Below are positions 56,738-64,000 of a DNA stretch of 64,000 nucleotides, piece after piece; the first letter of the stretch is position 1; the number at the start of each line of letters is the position of its first letter. The translations under genes and the position numbers were made by a program. Below the pieces are notes generated by a model. It was not told the DNA's origin. It ran no database searches and saw only the letters and a program-made list of their open reading frames with translations. The DNA is from Cyclospora cayetanensis (Eukaryota; Apicomplexa; Conoidasida; Eucoccidiorida; Eimeriidae): assembly GCF_002999335.1 (NCBI RefSeq), contig NW_020312749.1:62001-126000 (forward strand), read 5' to 3'.

Positions 56738-58271
56738 CTTTTCAAATCTGCTGGCAACCGTCAAGCTTCAGAGCCTGGAGTCTCTGCATGCACAGCTGCC
56801 GAACTGCGCGCCTTCGATTCGCCAAGCTCCCAGGCTCTGTATGCTGCACACCTTGGTCGCTCTAAAGCCTTAAGCCCTCATTCGAGGCTTTGAGGGGGGG
56901 ATTGGGGGGGATTAGGGGGGGTTGCTGTGCTTCCTGGAACGGAAGGACGACTATGACTTAAAGACTGCGCTGCGGCCTCTACATGGATCTCTTTTTGAGA
57001 CGCTTTTCTCTCGCCAGTGCGCCGAAGCGCCCTTAGCGTTTCAGCCCTCTTTGCCGGTGAGCAAGAGTAGCCAGAAAACCACCCTGGTAGGTGGCCGCGT
57101 TGGGGTAGCCAGAGGCGCGAGTAGTCGCTGCTGCGAGGCCTCCTCGAAGCTAAAAAGAAACACTTTTCACTGCCGGTAAAATGGACTGCAGATTCAGCGC
57201 CAGCAGGAACCGCAGTTGCAGCTGCACTGCGAGCACCCAGGCTGCTGTAGGGCAGGCAGTGTCTAGGGCAGTGATAAGGCGATCGACCGGCTGACCGCCA
57301 CGGTACTAAACCTTTCAGCAATTTGTGTGCAGGAGGCGGCCTCAGAATTCGCTCCGAATACCAGGGGAATCTTCGAAGTGAGCAGAGCGCATAGACCACA
57401 CACATTAGACGCCCAAGTAGTGGTGGCAAGCCGCTCTCTCTCCTTTCTCTTCATCGCCATTTCTTGCATTCGCAGTGGGTTCTCTAGATCCTCATATTTA
57501 ATGCACTGCGCTAAAAGTACAGTACTAGAACGCGCTGCATGCCACACTGTAGCTTGGGGCTTTTAGGGCTGGAGCGAGCCGCAGGGGCTGTCTCTGTGGC
57601 GCCGTACAAATGCGTTTTGTTCTGTCCTGCAAATTTTTGTTGGGCGAGATGGGGAGAGGGCCGCATTTGCAGGCTGCTTCAGGCCCATCAGGTAGCTGTG
57701 TCAAGGCGTAGGAAGACTGCCTAACACCCCTTTGGTGGTGGACGAACGCGGGAGAACGCAGTTCACCATCCGATTAACCACGAAGTAACATCACGAGAAG
57801 ACGGCGAGAATATTCGCAGCGCCTGCGCCTGCTTTCTACCACTGGCCTTTCTTCCCGGCTCCCTCCCCACCGCAGTACATCTCCCTCTCCAATAAACTCG
57901 GAGGAACTCTTGCCTGAACACCTGCAGTCACAAAACACTGCTCTTCTTGCCGAGCTTCACGCTCTTCCTACTCTTCTTCCATTTGTTTGCGCGCTTTCTC
58001 GGGGGGCAGCTGTGCCACAAGAGGCCCCTTTTCCACAGTACCTCCCAAGCGCCTGCTGCAGCAGCCCCTCCACGCAGCGAGGGGCAGCCCAGCCGCAGCA
58101 GGAGGAGCATTTTTTTGGCAAAGGCGACAGCCTCGGGAGAAGCAGTAGCAGCTTTCATCGCAGCCTTTGCGAGCAGCGACGCGCCACACTTGAGACCAGT
58201 ATCAGGCGGGCGAACACCTCCCCTCCACACCGCCTCTGATCTCCCCTTCTTTGCCCCCTCACGCCTTTGCA
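56738..58271. other. Region upstream of PYM with unresolved coding potential
   Basis: A minus-strand block at about 57420-57510 codes a charged helix (KYEDLENPLRMQEMAMKRKE) with an AG before it. Frames on both strands at 57930-58300 are open. None could be chained into a gene. A G-run cluster is at 56893-56921. The remainder shows nothing. Confidence 0.4.
56893..56921 (+). repeat. Triple G7 run (possible G-quadruplex)
   Basis: Three runs of seven G separated by ATT and ATTA. Long G runs can supply more than one G-tract, so an intramolecular quadruplex is possible. It is just upstream (outside) of the minus-strand gene starting at 56737. Confidence 0.6.
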
Positions 58272-59682
58272 ATGTCGCACCCCGACGCCTCACGGGGTCC
58301 TTCGTCGGCTGGCGGCTTTAGCGAACTGGTAGATTCGCTGGCTCCAACAGGCGTCTGCGTGCGAGAGACAACGATCAGCGGAGAGACATACGTGGTGAAC
58401 ATGGCAACGGGAGAGAAGATCATTCCAGGCTCCCGCCGACCAGACGGGAGTCTCAGGAAGCCAATCAAAGTCCGCGCGGGTTATACTCCTGCGGTAAGCG
58501 TAGCAGCTCAACCCGCGTGCAAGCGCATGAAGAGGAGGGAAACAAAGAAAAATCCGGGCTTATATGGATCTACGGAATGTTGACGCTTCGTGTCATACGG
58601 GGAATAGAGTGTGGATTCCGAATTCGCAAACACTGTAGGATTCAGATGCGCCCCCTCACAGCCTGTTAGACCAAACCCTGCATGCATGTGGTGCCTGTTT
58701 CTCAGGAAGAACGAAGAGCCTTCAGAACCCGGCAACAAATCTCGCGAGACGAGCACCGCGTGCATGTAGGAGGCGGGATTCCCGGGCTGACACCAGAAGC
58801 AGACTCCACCACTACCAACAACAAAACTACCACCAGCAGACGCAAAAAGAAGGATAGCACTGCTCCAAACTGCTCGAAGGCTTTGGAAACCCAGGACAAG
58901 CTTTGCAGCCAGATCGAAGCTATGTCTCTCCACGAAAGCAACGAAGCGAACAAAACCGCCGACCCCGTAAAACGGTGAGCTGGATGCTTTTTCTCCTCCC
59001 ACGCGAAACAGGATGCATGCTGGATCTATGCACCAAGCTGCATACACAGGAAATAGCCGAGTCTACGCATCTTTCCGTATCTGTACCATTGCAGTCCGTT
59101 ATCGGACATAAGTGCTGGAGCAGGTAACCTAGATCCTACAAAGAGCAGAAGCTGCTGCATAGTTGCATGCCGTTGTACAGCCGCCCTGATGTCGACACTG
59201 GCAGTTCTTATGGGTTCTTTCCTAGGATTTCCCTCAATGTCTGTAGGTTGCGAAACGTGAGGAAAAAAATTAATGAAATAATCGAGCTGGAAAAGAAATG
59301 CGCAGAGGGCCAAACGCCAACCCCGGAACAAATGCAAGTAAGCTGCCTATGTCTCCTGATTCTTGAACCTATTATTTAGAATTTGTCTACATAGTAAATG
59401 AAGATTGCTTTGTGTCGTGTCTGCACCCATGGCCACCTAAACCCATATACAGACCGCACATACACGTATTCCCACAACTCAGTGTACGTCTTCGGCTGCA
59501 GCGTTCCAGGACTGACACCACCTGCACACTAATAATCTCCGTTAGCTATGTGCTCCACCGCATATTTTCGCAATATTCACTGTAATCTGCGGTCTCTGTA
59601 ACCTCAGAAAATCCACAGAAAGAAGGATTTGCTCGCCGAGGCTGCCGAGCTCGAACAGGCCCTGGTGAACGAATCCAAGTGA
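58272..59682 (+). CDS. PYM/WIBG homologue (partner of Y14-Mago)
   Basis: Four exons, join(58272..58493, 58706..58974, 59247..59337, 59608..59682), phases 0, 2 and 0 matching, give 218 residues. In other eukaryotes PYM binds the Mago-Y14 dimer of the exon junction complex in the cytoplasm and helps disassemble it during translation. The N-terminal PYM signature is present at residues about 37-73: SGETYVVNMATGEKIIPGSR, then RPDGSLRKPIKVRAGYTP. The family motif is G-x-YI-x-RPDG-x-RK-x-V-x-GY-P. The middle exon is basic and Ser/Thr-rich. The C-terminus has the short helical hairpin KKINEIIELEKKCAEGQTPT, PEQMQKIHRKKDLLAEAAEL, as in metazoan PYM. Length is close to animal PYM (about 200). The ATG at 58272 is the first in frame. 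Assignment is strong; function in this organism is inferred. Confidence 0.88.
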
Positions 59683-60006
59683 CACGCAGGCCGCTAAACT
59701 CAGGATTATGTTTTATCTTTCACGCGCACTCCTTTCTGAGCCCCTCCGCGGGCACTTCTTTCGCGGCTTCCGTAGAGGCCTTCATATTGAGGTTGCGCCA
59801 GTAAGGACTCTAAGGGGAGTCGAAGCCGGGCTGTGCATGCCCAGAGGTCAGTGTTGTCGTTGGTTGTGGAACGTAAAAGTCGCAGCGGCGCTCTCCGTCA
59901 GTTTTTGTCATTGCTCTTTTGGTTAGTCTTCGGGTTCCTCCTCTGTCACTCGGTAGTAGGCTGACAGGATTTGGTTCAACATCGTACACTTTAGTGTAGC
60001 ACAGGA
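59683..60006. other. Short convergent spacer
   Basis: Between the convergent PYM and small secreted protein genes, so both 3' ends fall here. No repeat or other element was recognised. Confidence 0.6.
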
Positions 60007-60512
60007 TTAGGCCCCACCCTTTACGAGCTTTCTATAGTCTTCATCCACTTTAGGACCTTTTGCATTCATAGAAGGCACGTAAATGCCTGCTGGCGAAGGG
60101 CTTTTTCTGGGGTGGCAATAGGGGTACATGCCTCCGTTGCAAAAATTAGCAATCATCTCGCTTGCTTTCTTACCTCTTCCATAACTCCTCGTACATATAT
60201 CCTGATGCATCGATGCGGGAGTCAGGCACGGAAGTAAACTTTCATTTTTGTTAGGCTAAGTTCAACATGACACTTACCGCCATCGTTGAACGACCATGGC
60301 CTCGTATCGTCGGTGGCAGGCTCCAAGACGGGACCTTGGAAAGAACCATTTAGGCTTCCTTGGGGAGTCTGTTTGGATTTTTTAGCCTTTTTTTGAGCTG
60401 GCTTTGCATGGCAAACCGCGTCCGCAAGAAGCAGTGCGAACAACCACCACAGGATTCGGAAAGTTACGTGGAAGGTCGCGGTTGGCCGAAGCAGGGGGGA
60501 TGAACGAACCAT
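60007..60512 (-). CDS. Small secreted Lys-rich protein, 120 residues
   Basis: Three exons, complement(join(60007..60106, 60174..60201, 60278..60512)), phases 1 and 2 matching, give 120 residues. A clear signal peptide ends near residue 36 (FRILWWLFALLLADAVCHA). A lysine-rich stretch (KPAQKKAKKSKQ) follows, then a hydrophilic region and a C-terminus reading NDGGYMYEELWKRKSPSPAG, ending VDEDYRKLVKGGA. The 28-base middle exon is very small, but both splice sites are good and it is the only chain that keeps the frame. A competing frame skips the second splice and would read DICTRSYGRG. No family is recognised. A secreted or secretory-organelle protein is likely. Confidence 0.65.
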
Positions 60513-61318
60513 TAAGAAAAAGAATATTCTTCACCAAAACCAACTCTATATACGAAAAGTAGCATCCACTGAGTACTAAAGGTTCGTTACTGCTTCATTT
60601 TAAGTGCCGAGTACAAACAGCACATGCAGAAACGTGCACAGTGAAAGAACTGATGGACAAAACTCGAGTACTAAGATGCTATCTGCTCGTGCATCATCTA
60701 TTACCAGCAATCCGATTGACTTGAGCAGAAAGCATGCCGACAATCAAGTCCCAACGCAGGATTGTGGAGTGTAATGACACTGGAATTCATACATGGGCAT
60801 CGTCTCCATGAGTACAGGTAGCATATCTTATACATTTGTAAAAGAAAGTCGCTTTCTGCCGTGTGTTTGGGTTCACAAAGAGGCACCTCCCGCATATCTA
60901 ACATGGCGGCGCACTCAGGTGTATTTTGGCCACCTCGCAACACCGTGCTACCGTGAACCGCCAGTGCACGTCTGTTCATTTCCACGCAAGCTGCTTTGCT
61001 CTTCATGCACCGCTTCTGCCCCCCGTCTTCTCCCGCTGGAAACGCCGATGACTCCGAAGTTTGAATGATGTTCAGAGGTCAAGGCGCCCACAACACTGAA
61101 GCTGCGGGCTGGCTCAGCCGCTGACGCGAAGTGAACCACAAAACCGGTTATGAAATTTCCTAGTTTTACCATTGTGATATGTCGACACCAGCTGAACTTC
61201 TATTGACGAAAGTTCCTTAGCGAGAAACGTGGCTCTTCCAGTCTCCACGGGGAGCAGTACCAATGGATCCGTCCTGCATTAACAAAAAGCACGCATTCGA
61301 TAGAAACGGCCTTACATA
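60513..61318. other. Spacer upstream of the small secreted gene
   Basis: Also holds the 3' side of the eIF4E gene. A possible alternative last exon of that gene is at 61217-61273 (19 codons to a TAA, good acceptor). Otherwise short frames only. Confidence 0.45.
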
Positions 61319-63645
61319 CTAGGGAGACCGCCGACGACCTGAAATTAAGGCTGAATGCGCACAGTCTATAAAAAGATGCAGTGCCACCCCTGCGTACATA
61401 AACATGGTGAAATAGCTACAAGACTGGGCGCCAGCTAATTGGATGCCGACAAACTCGACGACTCTGCCCGACACCCCACGTACAAGTTTTGTCGAAAAGC
61501 ATTTATCCAGATCTTTCGCAAGCTTCTCTTGAGTGGCTGTAGCATACCCCAGCAGGCACACCGACGAAGCAATCAAGCCCAGCCACCACCGTTCAAAATT
61601 CAAGATCATGATGGTATACAGCTCTGCATGAAATCCTGCAGGCGTCGTTGCAGCGTTCAACAACATTACCCACCTCTATCGCACTTTTTGGCCCAGACCT
61701 CCATGCGAATACACGGATGTCTACCTTGACCAAGCTTGTCGACCTGCAATACAACGCCATCAGCAGGATGAGCACCAATAACCGGATCAGCAGCAGAGAA
61801 AGCGAGATACTGCGCACTGCAAAGCTCTACTATAAATTACATCATCGACAACAAAGCTCTTGTATTCCTACCAGGCGAATTCCGGTGATATATTCGCAGG
61901 TCTCAATTGTGCCGCCTACGAGGCCAAGAACGAGGTTGTTCCAGTACTCATCGAGTTGCCCAGCACGCGTCTGAAAAGGTGTGATACGATATTCCATGTG
62001 TCCGCCCGTGGCATTGTGGGGGTCCTCCCACATCGGCTGAATGCCCTCCCTAAATAAAGACACGCCATACAACTACGGCTGGCGTATTCCACCGGCCTCC
62101 ATCCGTCGTACTGTGCAAGCGAGCGAGACCATTGTTCGGCACAAAAGAAAGATATTGCACCATCCACTAGACAATGACAACTGAGTTTGGCTTAGCAAAG
62201 AAATAGTACGATTCGATATGTAAGAACTAAGCGACGCACTTGAAGATCATCAGGGCGTCCACCACGTGGCTCCTGCCGTTGTTGTCCTGGCGAATCATCC
62301 TGCGAGTTGCAGTGCAAGCACGCCTCTTGGCGAGGGAAATTATTCAATGCATAAACCTTTCCTAAGCTCCAGAAAACTGGTGAAGAGAGGAGAAGCAGTT
62401 GGAAAGGCCCAACACCGCTAAAAGACGTGGTTAGAAGGCACATGGACACACTGCAGGAGAAACGAGTAGAAAGACTGAATAGAAGGTGGCTCATGAAACG
62501 AAGTGAAACGCCATGAGGCGCGACACGCACCTCTTGTGCCCGAGGAGTTCACTGGGCTGAGGAATATGTGCCCAGAGCTGCCAGAACGTCTGCAGCACAC
62601 AACCAAGCTCCCTCGACAGCAAATATGACGGAACATAAAAAACGTCTTACAAGGTATTACGGCCTTGCCCTAACTGTTCAGAACATATATTCTAGCCGGC
62701 GCAGCAGTCCCCGCGCTTGCATCCAAAGTTGTTCGTCGCATACGCATGACCCTCAGTACTATATATAACCGAATTGCACATAAATGGGTGCTCGAATGTA
62801 CCATTCCCCTGATACACGCAGCCATACCTGTACAGTGTTGAAAGCAGCAAGATCCCGCGTGTTTTCAGAGTAGTCCATCGCCCTGTCCGGGTGAGAGGTA
62901 TCCCTCTGTATCTGCTCCCACACATGCCAAGTGTGCTGCAGGGGGAGAGGCTGGTCAGCTGGCCGCTCCTGCAGTCACATCAAAGCATGAAACGTACACC
63001 ATAATGCGCCACCGGGCAAGAGCTCAACGACCTTGTTTCAGCTTGCTGGCCAAAAAGAGTTCCTCCAACAATCCCCCTGCACTACTTCTCCCATACACAA
63101 ACCACAAGAAGCGCTGCGGCGATGTGAACAGGTGTCATCTGGAATCCTGCCACTACAACCGGCAACAGGAAGCCCCTCAGAGCCGGTACAACATCAGGCT
63201 ACGCCAAAGCCATAACCAGCGACCACAATTACTATAAAGCCAGAGCACAGAGAGGCGCATGGATTTCCTGTGGACCAGAGTTCAGCATGCAGTCATTTCC
63301 GGTAGTGAAACTGCCATGAGAAAATCCCCCGGAGTCCCTCTCTGTTGCTCTGCCCCTGAAAGCCCGGGCGTTGGGCATCAGGTATACGCGCAGCTGCAAG
63401 GCGAATTGTAGCAAGTGCGGCAGTTGTGTGGCCATCAGCAGCAAGCCCCAAGACTCTATGCCCGTGAAGGCTCGTAGTAAGAGGTCGCAAGTACTAGAAG
63501 GCAGTAGGAACCGGCGGCTGCCAGCGGGGGAACCCCCTTGTCTAGGGAAAAGAGTGCAATCGCTTCTGACCTCCGTAATGCACTCATCCAGGTTCACCGC
63601 ATCCGGGACCGAGGGATTGAAGGAAAGGTACTTGGCTGCAGCCAT
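61319..63645 (-). CDS. eIF4E-family cap-binding protein
   Basis: Seven exons, complement(join(61319..61536, 61674..61743, 61872..62049, 62240..62299, 62531..62589, 62828..62968, 63571..63645)), all phases matching, give 266 residues. eIF4E binds the mRNA 5' cap and recruits the translation machinery or, in some classes, represses it. Landmarks in order: LQHTWHVWEQ (W39, W42), FNTVQTFWQLWAHIP, FKEGIQPMWEDPHNATGG (W119-E120, equivalent to human W102-E103), DEYWNNLVLGLVGG, ITGIRL and IRMEVWAKKCD (Trp equivalent to human W166). At the position of human W56 the alignment gives Tyr58, as in class II (4EHP-like) members. The link before residue 140-160 is longer than usual. The last exon could instead splice to 61273. 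The 63571-63645 first exon fits by phase only and is the least certain. Confidence 0.88.
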
Positions 63646-64000
63646 TGTCTTCGAGCGGATACAGGGTATATTAAGGAACAGAATAAGTCCTCGAGGCTTC
63701 GACGCGGGGCAATTGCAGACAAAGAAAACAAACAAACATTCCAGAACCCTAGCTAGGGTCCCTTGCTTGACGTATATGCTTAGTGGAGAGCCCCGAGGTT
63801 AGGTGCCTGCGGGGCTTTTCAGAGGTACATACTCCACCGTAGAGTTGAGGAAGAAGAAGACACAAAAAAGAATCTAAAATTGGACTTATACTCGACGAAA
63901 GAGCCGAGAACCAAGATTGACAGAAGACAGCCTGATGCAGCCGCCGCCCCGCCTGTCGTGTGCTGCCGCGCGGATGTTCGTATATGCTCTATGGCCAATG
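63646..64000. other. Right edge, upstream of eIF4E
   Basis: The putative promoter side of the eIF4E gene. Short open frames only; no element recognised. Confidence 0.5.

Noticed and set aside
60701..61172. Minus-strand frames downstream of eIF4E
   Set aside because: No motif, no good ATG or splice chain; probably 3' flank.
1..64000. Transposase, reverse transcriptase or viral genes
   Set aside because: No DDE, RT or integrase motif was found in any frame. The repeats seen are short and non-coding.

Overview
The window looks like nuclear DNA of a coccidian apicomplexan, most likely Eimeria or a close relative such as Cyclospora. The signs are small genes split by GT-AG introns, CAG/CTG triplet runs in every frame that give poly-Gln, poly-Ala or poly-Leu, an apicomplexan-style AP2-like regulator, and a typical eukaryotic tRNA-Pro. 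I see no bacterial, phage or CRISPR features. Gene models were built by hand: exons were joined only where GT/AG sites, reading phase and protein-family motifs agreed. Genus and species are inferred.

Repeat-rich and repeat-poor blocks alternate. Block 1-9 kb is repeat-rich. It holds a HAD phosphatase (minus strand, 46-2092) and a long plus-strand gene of unknown function (3033 to about 9.1 kb or beyond), with a ~590-bp triplet array in one intron. Block 9-33.5 kb is mostly repeat-poor. It holds a secreted endonuclease/exonuclease/phosphatase-fold protein (12838-16123, +), a nicotinamidase (21582-22688, +), a coiled-coil protein (about 24118-25882, -) and a cystathionine gamma-lyase-type enzyme (28537-30241, -), separated by several kb without recognisable genes. 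Block 33.5-39.5 kb is a Gln-rich protein of about 1,584 residues with a probable AP2-type DNA-binding start (-).

Block 39.5-47 kb is again nearly gene-free. It carries tRNA-Pro(CGG) and several copies of a short dispersed repeat, two of them in inverted orientation around a GC-rich hairpin. From 47.5 to 56.7 kb lie a very large helical protein (-) and a 382-residue Gln-rich protein (-), with a run of strong hairpins between them. The right end holds a PYM/WIBG homologue (58272-59682, +), a 120-residue secreted protein (60007-60512, -) and an eIF4E-family protein (61319-63645, -).

The genes do not form one pathway. Two act in mRNA metabolism and translation (PYM, eIF4E), two in small-molecule metabolism (nicotinamidase for NAD salvage, cystathionine lyase for sulfur amino acids), one in metabolite repair (HAD phosphatase), one probably in transcription (AP2-like), and two or more are predicted to be secreted. 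The least expected items are the secreted nuclease-fold protein, the eIF4E with a Tyr at the first cap-stacking position, the hairpin cluster at 54.7 kb and the dispersed repeat family.
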